Shown here in pieces: positions 48,461-59,460 of a DNA stretch of 64,000 bases. This stretch comes from Desarmillaria ectypa (lineage: Eukaryota; Basidiomycota; Agaricomycetes; Agaricales; Physalacriaceae): contig JAUDYN010000014.1 in NCBI GenBank assembly GCA_030407005.1, positions 310,001 to 374,000 of the forward strand. Direction: 5' to 3'. How positions within the stretch are numbered: position 1 is the stretch's first letter; each line of letters begins with the position of its first letter. The position numbers and the translations under genes were made by a program. The notes below the pieces were generated by a model, which was not told the origin of the DNA, searched no databases, and was given only the letters and a program-made list of their open reading frames with translations.

Positions 48461-50870
48461 TCATTGGGTACTTCAATGATGGTAGTGGTTCTGTTACTGT
48501 GCCCCCTTTTTACTGCCTGGGTGCTAGCAGCTTCCCCCTGTTCTTTGGCCTGAGTTGCTTTCAGAACTCAAACTATCTCGGGAGGAGATACGACTTGGCT
48601 TGATGCTTCTGAGGTTCTGCTACTGCCTGTTTCAGTGGAGTTGGCCATGGTGCCAGATGTGAATCTTATCAGCATTGCAGTTGGCTCTGCCACTAGGTTT
48701 CTCCTGACTGAACCAGATAGTGCATGGCCCTGATCCTGGCCTTGGTGAGAGGCACTGTCCTAGTCCCCCACTGACCCTGGTGAGGTTGTTGGACTTGTCT
48801 CCCTGCTTGAGGGGAGCACAGGGGCATTCGGACTTCTGGAAGGTCTGAGGACATTCTGTCTACTAGCCCCAGTCTGCGGTTTTACCCATGTATCCAGTGA
48901 GTTTCACTATGCTAGCTTGGTGGACTTTATGGCAGTGCCGGCACCATCTGGCAAATCCTGCACCTCATTGGAGGCTTGGGAGTTACTATAGATTATAGTA
49001 TCAGCTTCTTCTAGAAGTGTGACATACCTGTTCTTTTTCGATTCTTTGTTGGTCTTCAGTCTTGGAGTCTGTGAAGTCACATGATAGTTATTGTTCATAG
49101 GTAATTGTCTAAATGCATGTATATTAGTCTGACCCACAGACTGAGGACTCACCTTTAGGAGACATGGTCAAGCAAGGGGAATCAAACTCTTGTCAACCTA
49201 ATCTTTTGCCTCTTTGATTTTGGTTGTAGGTGGCACCACTTCATTAGTGGGCCCTACTGACTGAATGTCCTTGAAGTCCTTTCTCTTCGGACAATCCTTT
49301 GCCATGTGACCCTTCTCATCACAGTGGAAACATCTGTCTTCTGCCTTTCATCAATCAATCTCCATGGGCTTTCCCACCCCTCTGTATGTCATCCATTGAC
49401 CTGTTCTGGCATCCCGACTCACCCCTATGTTAGCCATTGGCTTTGGGGCCAAGTAACTTGTTGCCCCAGTGGCAGCTTTGCCACTGGGGTGTTGTTGTTG
49501 GGTGTTGGGGTGGGAGTCCTTCTTCTGCCCATCTGGGGGCATGCCAGTGGTCTGGTCGAAGACCCACTTGCATTGGTGTTCCTCATACATTCATGAGATC
49601 TGCTCTTTCCACTCCAGATACAAACATGGAATGTTGATGCCTATGTTAGATATAAAGGTCATATAGGAGGATGGTACTCCTAGACAAATGGCCTTTACCA
49701 TGGCACCACATTCATGCTCATTGGTCCATTGGCCCACCAATTTGGCCTCTTCTTCCAGCTTCTGGAAGTAATGGGAGGCAGGCTGTGTTCCTATCTGGAG
49801 GTTGAACTTCCTCCATGATGGGGTCTTGGAATTGATGTGAGACCAGGTTGATGAAGTCATCCCAAGTGGGATATCAAAAGTGGGCAGCAGTTCCATCATA
49901 GGAATTACCTACCCAGAATTCAGGTCTCTTGTAGACCCACCAGTCCTTGGTGGCCCCTTCAAAATGAGAGGTCGCAAATAAAACCAAGTGCAATGGCACC
50001 TGAAAGTAGTGTCAGAACACTTCAAAGTAGGTGATGCAATTGCCCACAAAGCATTTGATATCATCATGGTCCCCTTTGAATGGAAGGGGAGCCTTGATGA
50101 GGATGGGTTTTATGCCCAAATATGGGGCATCATTGGGTGTGTTGCCAATGGGATTGGGGATAGGGTCAGGAGGACCTCTCCCAGGGGGTGGTCTTGGGAT
50201 CGAGAATCAATCCAGCCTTGGACCCAGATAGCCTCTTGGCAGCTCCGTGGGTCTACCCCTGTCGGGTTCCTTCCCCTTGTTGTTGTTGTGGAGGTAGTCT
50301 GTCATTCTCTTCTTGGCAGATTCCTCCCTTGCGAGTTCTTCACACATCTCTGCAATGTGTTTCTCCTTTTTGGCTAGCATGGTTTTCATTGCTTGTCAAA
50401 GTTCTGCCATTGTTGCTGTGGTTCTTGACAGCTCTGCAGGGGCAGTTCCTGTAGAGTCATTCTCAGTTTCCATTTCTTCTCCCACACCTGCAAAGAGAAG
50501 ACTGCCACCCTGATAGGGGTGGTAGCCAGGTTGTTGTGCCCGATGATAGGGCAGGGAGTCAGGCAGGGGTCATGGGTTCATGACCAGGGTGTCAGGGGGA
50601 TAGTTGGGATAATTTATGTATTGGTGCTGGGAATAGCCCAGCCCATTGTAGTATCCATACTCATATCTAGCTGCCTCAAATGTTGATATCAGGTCTATTC
50701 TCCTCCCTTCTAGTGAGCTCCAGTTGCCATAGCTGTTGAAGGGCATGACCCAGCTCCTGTCATTCCTCTGTTGTCCTTGGATGTAGTCCTGGTACCATGT
50801 CACTGACAGTGGGGTGATAAAGTTCCCAGTTCCTGTTGGCATGGATCTGGGCCTGAATTGTGGCATTCGG
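48460..50870 (-). pseudogene. Element D gag (N-terminus deleted)
   Basis: The zinc knuckle region lies at ~49345-49280 (minus), equivalent to A 28344-28385. Capsid fragments are at 50050-49600 (HYFQKLEEEAKL at ~49770-49735) and a Glu/Lys coiled piece at 50389-50207. A Tyr/Asn-rich piece at 50866-50570 is the counterpart of A 26810-27151. The gag start, leader and most of the 5' LTR are missing, replaced by the TGAT-element at 50871. Confidence 0.82.
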
Positions 50871-52210
50871 TGATATGCCGTCTATGCATTCACACCTAGA
50901 TTTTGCTATTTTGTAACAATACTATTGCACATCTATCCTATACTAGTGATACATAGAGGACTATAGCTGAGGCTTCAAGCTGATAGTTAAAAGCAGTAAG
51001 CAACTGGTAGAGCCAGGACTTAGATGCAACACCATTAGTGGGTTAAATCTACCAGCCGGCCAGACTAGTAACTCGAATGCTAGCAGGACTAAGTGAAATA
51101 CAGCCACTAGCAAACGAAGGATGCTACTAGCACACCAAAACCAGGAGCAGAGTACACAGATCTCATCAAGTTCTGTCACTAGCAGCCCAGACTGGGCATA
51201 AACACCTAAGTCAGGATAACTAGTCACATGGCAATCTTGAAACAGGACTTAGAAATAAATTAGGAATGGATTAACCTTGAGCCCAGATCCAACTATTTCG
51301 ATATAGATCTCTTATGATCGATGCTAGTGGAGCCAGACTGCACCCTCGATCATGATCGGATAGCTGTTACAGGTACCAATATCCGGATATTCATATAACC
51401 GAATTACTAGGGCATGTAGTTGTGCCAAGGGTGCGGAAAGACCAACTGTGGAGTCTCTAGACCAAATATTTGAAAAGAAAACAGACTAGGCCAACTATTG
51501 TGTGATTATTCACCATTATTCGTGACTAGCCAAGAAATCCTTACCAATATACCCTATACCCAGATGATATTTATAGTTCTGCCTCAGTAGTATATAAGTA
51601 GTGGGATGGGTGCTCGTGCAAAGCAGGCAAGCCATCCCCGCAGTTGAGCCCTCACTGGTAGTAACTGGTGTCCCCAATTAAAGGCATTTGTGCTTAACCT
51701 CGATGAAGTGATTAATAGTTGCTAAGTCACCCATAGAATTGCATTGAATTGAAGTCCATTAGAGTCACTGTTGTGTCCTGCAAAGGTCCGGAGTGTTTTG
51801 AAGTTAGTTCAAGCAAAGTTCTCGGAGTTATAGTTTATTCTTAGGCCAAGAGTGCGGCTAGTCAAGTGTTTATCACTTGTAGGAAGCAGTATAGGGCCAA
51901 GAGTGCCACCAGCCTGAAGCCATTTCAGTCAGAACGAGCGCAGTAGCTCAAACCAAGTCACTCTTATCCAATTGTGTCTTACCCACCCCACTAGTACGAG
52001 TAGTACTTTGTATAAACTCACTAGTAACGAATAAAACATCTTTAAGACAATTGTACTTGATTATTGAAGTCTGCAGAGTGCTTCCATTGTACTCGAAACC
52101 GCCCGAATTCAATATTGGTGATTAAGTGTAGAGTAGTAAGAGGTTTAGTGTGATTGGTGTTCATTGCCATTCCCTAATTCTTTTGTCACTCGCCGTTACC
52201 AAGCACATCA
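50871..52210 (+). mobile_element. TGAT-element without target duplication
   Basis: 1340 bp, TGATATGCCGTCTATGC to GTTACCAAGCACATCA. The left flank TCGG (gag of D) and right flank GCAG (inside D's 5' LTR) do not match, and about 1 kb of D is missing between them. This suggests deletion or recombination between two TGAT copies. CpG-rich, nearly identical to 46282-47621 read in reverse. Confidence 0.9.
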
Positions 52211-52262
52211 GCAGTGTCATGGATATGATGAAATAAGATAAGATAATGGAAAAATCGTAACA
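52211..52262 (-). repeat. Element D 5' LTR remnant
   Basis: 52 bp, GCAGTGTCATGGATATGATG to AATCGTAACA, matching 43041-43092. It is directly followed by the second TGCAA of D's target duplication. Confidence 0.9.
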
Positions 52263-54081
52263 TGCAAGGAGAATTGAACCCTTGATGGCCTAGTCTTTTG
52301 CCTCCTCGATCTTGGCCACAGTACTTTCCACTATGTTAGAAGTACTTACTGACTGAATGTCTTTAAAATCCCTTTTCTTAGAGCAGTCCTTGGCTATGTG
52401 GCCTTTCTCATTGCAATGGAAGCATCTTCCTTCAGCTTTCCATCAGTCTACCTCCATTGGCTGTTCTGCCCCACCATAGGTTGTCCATCATCCCATGCCA
52501 GAATCCCAACTGGGACCCATATTAGCTGTCAGCTTTGGGGCCAAGGAACTTGTTGCCCCAGCAACTGGTTTGCTGCTAGGTTGTTGATGGGCAGGATGGG
52601 AGTCCTTCTTCTGGCCATTGCAGGGTATTCCAGCAGTCTGGTCAAATACCCACTTCCTCTGTCACTCTTCATACATGTGCATGATGTGCTCCTTCCATTC
52701 AGAGTATGTGCATGGAATATTCATGCCCATGTTAGAGATGAAAGTTGTATAAGAGGTTGGTACTCCTAGTTGAATGGCTTTCACCATTGCCCCATGCTCA
52801 TTCTCATCAGTTCATCAACCTGCCAATTTTACTTCCTCTTCCAGCTTCTGGAAGTAGTGGGATGCTGGTTGCATTCCCATGTGGAGATTGAACATTTGCT
52901 TCTTGTGGACCTCCTTGATCACAAGGTCCCTGAATTGTCAAGTCATGAGGTTAATAAATTCCTCCCAGCTTGGATAGTGAAAGTGGAGGGCTGTTCCATC
53001 ATGGGTATTAGCTACTCAATATTTGGATCTCTTGTAGACCCACCAATTCTTGGCAGCCTCTTCAAAATGGGAGGTCATGAATAATACCAGATGCAACAGC
53101 AGGTAGAAATAGTGATGGAACACTTCAAAGTAGGTGATGCAATCACCTATAAGGCATTCAATGTTGTCATGGTCTCTCTTGAATGGTTTAGGGGGTTGAA
53201 CAAGGATTGGTTTAATTCCCAGATATGGAGCATCATTGGGGGCATTCCTGATGGGATTTGGATAAGGGTCAGGCAGAGCCTGTCCCAGGGGTGGTCTTGG
53301 GATCAAAAATCAATCTGGCCTTGCAGGGACTCTGTCAGTCTTCCTTGTTTGGGTTTCTTTCCTTTGTCCCCAAATTGCCATAGCATTGCATATACAGCCT
53401 TGTCTGCTTCAGCCATAGTGAGCTCTTTCCAGAGCTCCTCAATTCATTGCTCTTTTTGGGCTAGTTTTTCTCTAGCCTCTTCCATCCATTCTTCTGCTGA
53501 TAGTTGTGGTGGTGCTGCAGGCATGGAGCTTGATCCAGGATCTTCTCCTGCACCTGCAAATAGAAGGCTGCTACTCTGATAGGGATGGTAGCCAGCTTGT
53601 CAGACTTGTTGTTGCAGTGGTGAGTCAGGTAGAGGTTATGGCTGGTTAGCTGGAGTGTTGGACAGATAATGGGGATAGTTTATGTATTGGGGCTGGAATG
53701 ATTCCAGCCTACCATAATAGCCCGAGGGGTATGTAAATGTATTAAAATTGAGCCTCAGGCCCATCCTCTGCTGGCCAATTGGCCTCTCTTTGAGCCAAGT
53801 CCCTGAGAGCACATTCCAATTCTTGCTGCTCTTCCACTGTCCTTGGGCATAAGCCAGGGACCAAGTCCCCTGCAGCAGGGGGATATAGCTACTGATACTG
53901 ATTGGCCCATATTCAGGTGCATATGTTGGGGCCTCAGTTTGGCCTGCATACTGGATCCCCTTGATTGAGGGCTAGCCACTGGTCCATGTTGGGACAAATG
54001 CAGGGCCAAGTGGTCCTGGTCTCAATATCTGCTTGCCTGAGTTCCCAGGCAGTGGTTTGGAAGAGGCCAAATAAGGCCCAG
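52263..54081 (-). pseudogene. Element C gag, middle part
   Basis: Minus-strand gag continuing element C on the far side of D. The CCHC region is at ~52430-52385, capsid piece 53306-53016 (FEEAAKNWWVYKR), and a coiled Glu/Lys segment near 53540-53400. Open stretches are short and interrupted. The segment stops at CCAG (54078-54081), where a TGAT-element enters. Confidence 0.83.
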
Positions 54082-55540
54082 TGATATGCCGTCTATGCAT
54101 TCACACCTAGATTTTGCGATTTTGTAACAATACTATTGCACATCTATCCTATACTAGTGATACATAGAGGACTATAGCTGAGGCTTCGAGCTGATAGTTA
54201 AAAGCAGTAAGCAACTGGTAGAGCCAGGACTTAGATGCAACACCATTAGTGGGTTAAATCTACCAGCCGGCCAGACTAGTAACTCGAATGCTAGCAGGAC
54301 TAAGTGAAATACAGCCACTAGCAAACGAAGGATGCTACTAGCACACAAAAACCAGGAGCAGAGTACACAGATCTCGTCAAGTTCTGTCACTAGCAGCCCA
54401 GACTGGGCATAAACGCCTAAGTCAGGATAACTAGTCACATGGCAATCTTGAAACAGGACTTAGAAATAAATTAGGAATGGATTAACCTTGAGCCCGGATC
54501 CGACTATTTCGATATAGATCTCTTATGATCGATGCTAGTGGAGCCGGACTGCACCCTCGATCATGATCAGATAGCTGTTACAGGCACCAATATCCGGATA
54601 TCCATATAACCGCGTTACTAGGGCATGTAGTTGTGCCAAGGGTGCGGAAAGACCAACTGTGGAGTCTCTAGACCGAATATTTGAAAAGAAAACAGACTAG
54701 ACCGACTATTGTGTGATTATTCACCATTATTCGTGACTAGCCAAGAAATCCTTACTAATATACCCTATACCCAGATAATATTTATAGTTTTGCCTCAGTA
54801 GTATATAAGTAGTGGGATGGGCACTCGTGCAAAGCAGGCAAGCCATCCCCGCAGTTGAGCCCTCATTGGTAGTAACTGGTGTCCCCAATTAAAGGCTTTT
54901 GTGCTTGACCTCGACGAAGTGATTAATAGTTGCTAAGTCACCCATAGAATTGCATTGAATTGAAGTCCATTAGAGTCACTGTTGTGTCCTGCAAAGGTCC
55001 GGAGTGTTTTGAAGTTAGTTCAAGCAAAGTTCTCGGAGTTATAGTTTATTCTTAGGCCAAGAGTGCCACTAGTTAGCCAAGAGTGCGGCTAGTCAAGTGT
55101 TTATCACTTGTAGGAAGCAGTATAGGGCCAAGAGTGCCATCAGTTTATTCTTAGGCCAAGAGCGCCACTAGTCAGCCAAGAGTGCGACTGGTCAAGTGTT
55201 TATCACTTGTAGGAAGCAGTATAGGGCCAAGAGCGCCACCAGCCTGAAGCTGTTTCAGTCAGAACGAGCGCAGTAGCTCAAACCAAGTCACTCTTATCTA
55301 ATTGTGTCTTACCCACCCCACTAGTACGAGTAGTACTTTGTATAAACTCACTAGTAACGAATAAAACGTCTTAAAGACAATTGTACTTGATTATTGAAGT
55401 CTGCAGAGTGCTTCCATTGTACTCGAAACCGCCCGAATTCAATATTGGTGATTAAGTGTAGAGTAGTAAGAGGTTTAGTGTGATTGGTGTTCATTGCCAT
55501 TCCCTAATTCTTTTGTCACTCGCCGTTACCAAGCACATCA
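54082..55540 (+). mobile_element. TGAT-element, long form, 4-bp duplication CCAG
   Basis: 1459 bp, TGATATGCCG to AAGCACATCA, flanked by CCAG at 54078-54081 and CCAG at 55541-55544. It is longer than 50871-52210 mainly because of a 99-bp tandem duplication (55045-55143 and 55144-55242). The same duplication occurs in the copy at 56112. CpG-rich. It splits element C's gag. Confidence 0.92.
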
Positions 55541-56111
55541 CCAGTCAACATCCGAGAGGTCTGGCCACTCAAAATCAGCTCCATCAATATTGAATGGGTC
55601 ATTGGGGGCTGTAGGAGTGTCTGAGGTTTCAGTGTCATTGGAGTTGTCATTGACAATATCAATGACAGGGAGGGAGAATGAGGATTCAGTTCCTCCACTG
55701 GGCCAGGAGCCCTGCTGTTGGGTGGTGATAGTCCAAGGGCCATATGGATAGGTGTGGGGATGGGGTATACCCATCCCAGGGTTTTCTGCATGTCATACCC
55801 TATTATGGGTTGGATGGGGGGGCAGGGTATAGGGGGGAGGGGGAGACTCTTGGGATTGGAGCATAGCCCATACATTCCTCTCATGTTCCAGCATGGGGGA
55901 GGAGAGTCATTCCACCTGGTTGTTGGAGTTGGTGGGGGTCCTCCCATGCATAGAAAACTCCTCCAAGGAGTTTGAGAAACAGATCTGGGGCCAGGAGAGG
56001 CCTTCTTCTTCCCTGGATGCCAAATTTATGGGAGCCATCCAGGCAGGGGCAGGTCTCCTTGTGAGAACATGGAGAGGGTGTCGGGGAGGGCAAGGAGGGA
56101 GTGGAGGTCAG
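55541..56111 (-). pseudogene. Element C gag, N-terminal Pro-rich part
   Basis: The minus-strand frame 55947-55545 aligns with element A 26270-26690 (PPPTPTTRWND, PVEELNPHSPSLS, MTTPMTLK). It extends to 56111 in another frame. The gag start and 5' LTR are not found beyond the next TGAT-element. Confidence 0.82.
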
Positions 56112-57466
56112 TGATGCGCTTGGTAACAGTGAGTGACAAAAGAATTAGGGAATGGCAATGAACACCAATGACACTAAACCTCTTACTACTCTACAGTTAA
56201 TCACTAATATTGAATTCAGGTGGTTTTGAGTATGATGGAAGCACTCTGCAGACTTCAATAATCAAGTACAGTTGTCTTAAAGATGTTTTATTTGTTACTA
56301 GTGAGTTATACAAAGTACTACTCATACTGGTGGGGTTGGTAAGACACAATTGGGTAAAGAGTGACTTGGTTTGAGCTACTGCACTCATTCTGACTGAAAC
56401 TGCTTCAGACTGGTGGCTCTCTTGGCCCTATACTGCTTCCTACAAGTGATAAACACTTGACCAGTCACACTCTTGGCTGACTAGTGGTGCTCTTAGCCTA
56501 AGAATAAACTGATGGAACTCTTGGCCCTATAATGCTTCCTACAAGTGATAAACACTTGACTAGCTGCACTCTTGACCTAAGAATAACACTATAAACTGCA
56601 AGAACTTTGCTTAAACTAACTTCAAAACACTCTGGACCTTTGCAGGACACAACAGTGAACTCTAAGTAATTTCAATTCAATGCAATGGTATGGGTCACTT
56701 AGTGACTATTAATCACTTTGTTGAGGTTAAGCACAAAAGCCTTTAGTTGGGGACACCAGTTACTATCAGTGAGGGCTCAACTGCAGGGATGGCTTGTCTG
56801 CCTTGCACAAGCATCCATCCTCCTACTTATATACTACTGAGACATATACAAATCTTTAAATATCATTTGGGTATAGGGTATATTGATAAGGATTTCTTGG
56901 CTAGTCATGAATAGTGGTGAATAATCATGCCATAGTCAGTTTTCTTTTCAAATGGTTGGTCTAAAGACTCCACATTCAGTCTTTCTGCACCTTTAGCCTA
57001 ACTACATGCCTCAGTGATATGGTTATATGAATCACCAGATATTCATGCCTATAATAGCTATCTGATAATGATTGAGAGTGCAGTCTGGCTACACTAGTAT
57101 CAATCACTAGTCAGATATAGGCTCAATATTAATTCATTCCTAATTCATTTCTAAGTCTTGTTTCAAGATTATCATGTGACTAGTTATCCTAAATTAGGCA
57201 TTTATGCCCAGTCCAGTTTGCTAGTGGCCATATTTCACTTAGTTCTGCTAGCATTCAAGTTACTAGTCTTGCCAGCCAGTAGATTTGGCCTAGTAGTGGT
57301 GTTGCATCTAAGTTCTGGCTCTACTAGTTGCATACTGCTTTGACTATCAGCTCAAAGCCTCAGCTATAGTCCTCTATATATCACTAGTATAAGATAGATA
57401 TGTAATATGCAATAATATTATTACAAAATCACAAAATCTAGGTGTGAATGCATAAACAATATATCA
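56112..57466 (-). mobile_element. TGAT-element, old CpG-poor copy
   Basis: 1355 bp, on + TGATGCGCTTGGTAACAG to ATATATCA. Flanks TCAG (56108-56111) and CCAG (57467-57470) differ by one C/T transition, plausible for an aged 4-bp duplication. It has the same internal tandem duplication as 54082-55540 but has lost most CpG and carries several small deletions. Confidence 0.85.
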
Positions 57467-57990
57467 CCAGATTGCTTACACTATCAAGACTTGTACACAG
57501 TCACATGAGATGACTTGCAAGGACCCATAAGTCATGCATGCATCCTACTAATGACATCTCTACAACCCAGACTAGGACTTTCATGCATGATAGCTAAAAT
57601 ATCTAAAGGTGCACATCAATACCAGCCTGACCAGAGCTATTTACTGTGACAAACAATGAACCTGTCACTTTACAAGTTTCAGGCCAGGAAATGATATGAT
57701 ATATGCATTGGACTCCAACTCACAATACTTATTATTAGTATATGACTTTAGTATATAAGTAGATGAAGCTGTGGCCTTAAGCCCAAGCTTCAGACTACAG
57801 TTTAATCCTATACTTCTCTCAAAGTATCTCTCAACTTATCTGAATTCCTCCCTTTTTATGTGCTAAGACATTAGTTATCTGACTCTTAAGAAACCTGCAA
57901 TGATATCATAGGTGACTACTGGAACATGAAGCAGTCTAGGTGTTTCACCTTGTTTGTCAAGTCAGTCACTAACACTTTACTAGTTACAAT
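57467..57990. other. Probable unclassified LTR sequence
   Basis: CpG-poor DNA with a TTTAGTATATAAGTAGATG core near 57748, resembling the promoter core of the other LTRs in the window. Ends could not be fixed. No coding content. Confidence 0.4.
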
Positions 57991-59017
57991 AATCATGCTT
58001 TTATACACTCAGAACCCAGCCAGCTTCTCACATCAATAGCTCTGTCAAGTAGCAACCTGCTTAGTAGTAACTCTCCTAAGCTTGTTCTAGGAGGGGAACT
58101 ATACAGGATTTCTATTCTTGACAAGATTAAGGCAGAAGCATGGGCTGTCTAGGCTGATGGCAGTCCATTATGTCTATCCTTTATTCTTAGCAGTCATGGT
58201 CTAGTGGAAATGTGGGCTACTGATGGACAGTCCATTACTCCTATCCTTCATTCCTGGTAGGTCCTAGTCTCATATTCCTGTTATGCTGCACCACATATAT
58301 GTATGCATCAAATTTTGACTTCAACCTTGCTAGCTAGTATTACTCTCTATAGAATGAACAATATCCACCTGCTTAGTTAATGGGAATACAGAACTAGGAT
58401 ATGCTAGAAATGAAGGTTAGGGGGCAATAGACTGCCATCCACTGTTGATAGCCTACTGTTCTATCAGACTAGGATCCACTGAGAATGGCAGTTAAGCATA
58501 ATAAACTGCTGTCCACCTGTGGAAGCCCATGCTTCCATCTTAATCTCACCAAGGATAGTGATTCCATATGGTTCCCCCCTTAGAAGAATCTTTTAGGAGT
58601 GTAAAAAAGAGGGATTACTCCTGAGTGAGTTGCTACTTAATAAGAGTTATCAGTGCAGATAGGTATAAGGGTGGAAAGCTGGCTTGGTTCTGAGAGTATA
58701 AAAGCATGATTAATGTAACTAGTATAAAGAGAAAATAATCTAGCTCATAGCACACTAAAGAAATAAATTCCTTATCCAAGCCTCCAGCTTAGTGTACTTT
58801 AGCAGCCTTGCACCTAGTATTGCTAGCAGACAGTGTGGAAGCTCACTCTATTGAAAGGATACTGAATCCCACTCTTTCACTCTTATCTGCTTTCAGAAGT
58901 GGATCTGTACTATTCTGAAGCAGGTGATTTTTGCACCTCCTTGTATACTTACAGTATACAAAAAATCTTGCAATAGCAGACAGTAATTCTCTCACCAGAG
59001 AGTTTGCTAGCATTACA
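57991..59017. repeat. Head-to-head pair of LTR-C copies
   Basis: 57991-58281 matches 24412-24800 (minus orientation). 58282-59017 is a plus copy, from TATGCTGCACCACATATATG to CTAGCATTACA, 736 bp. The junction lies near the LTR start, so the two form an inverted pair. A further ~40-bp minus piece of the LTR start occurs at about 59104-59143. Confidence 0.75.
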
Positions 59018-59460
59018 CCATGAACTGAACAGGTGAGTATGACATGTTGTTGACCCTATGGAGAGTATTGAGTATCACTGGCCAGCTCCTTGAATAAGAC
59101 AGAAGCTAAAGTTTAGTGCACACATATATGTGGTGCAGCACATCATAGTATCTACTTATTCTTTTACTTCACCATCATCCTCACCTCTATTTATGACCAA
59201 GAGATCTAGATGCAATCTTATCAACAAATACCTACCAGCCCTTGCATAGTCTCTCATCACATCACTTTCACTCATCATCTATAACATCAAGAGCATTAGA
59301 CAATAGCATCATTCAGTTGTGACCTGATCATCAGTTGTCAGTATTTGCAGATGTTTGGTTATTGCCTGACACATTTCTCAAACAACTCAGGTTATAAACA
59401 CTGGTCAGCTGTAAAGTGAGTGTTTAGGTATCTATCTGAAACAAAGGACTTAAAACTCAC

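Larger units (their letters stand above)
42696..52262 (-). mobile_element. Element D: chromovirus nested in element C, TSD TGCAA
   Basis: Bounded by TGCAA at 42691-42695 and TGCAA at 52263-52267. Minus-strand order: remnant of 5' LTR (52211-52262), gag (50870-48900), protease, RT, RNase H, integrase, chromodomain, 3' LTR 42696-43092. It contains two TGAT-elements (46282-47621 and 50871-52210). It is the least decayed of the gypsy elements: the whole integrase is one open frame. D must be younger than C and older than the TGAT insertions. Confidence 0.92.

Noticed and set aside
54082..57466. TGAT-elements at 54082 and 56112 as paired LTRs of one retrotransposon
   Set aside because: They are in opposite orientation, differ in CpG age, and enclose element C gag.
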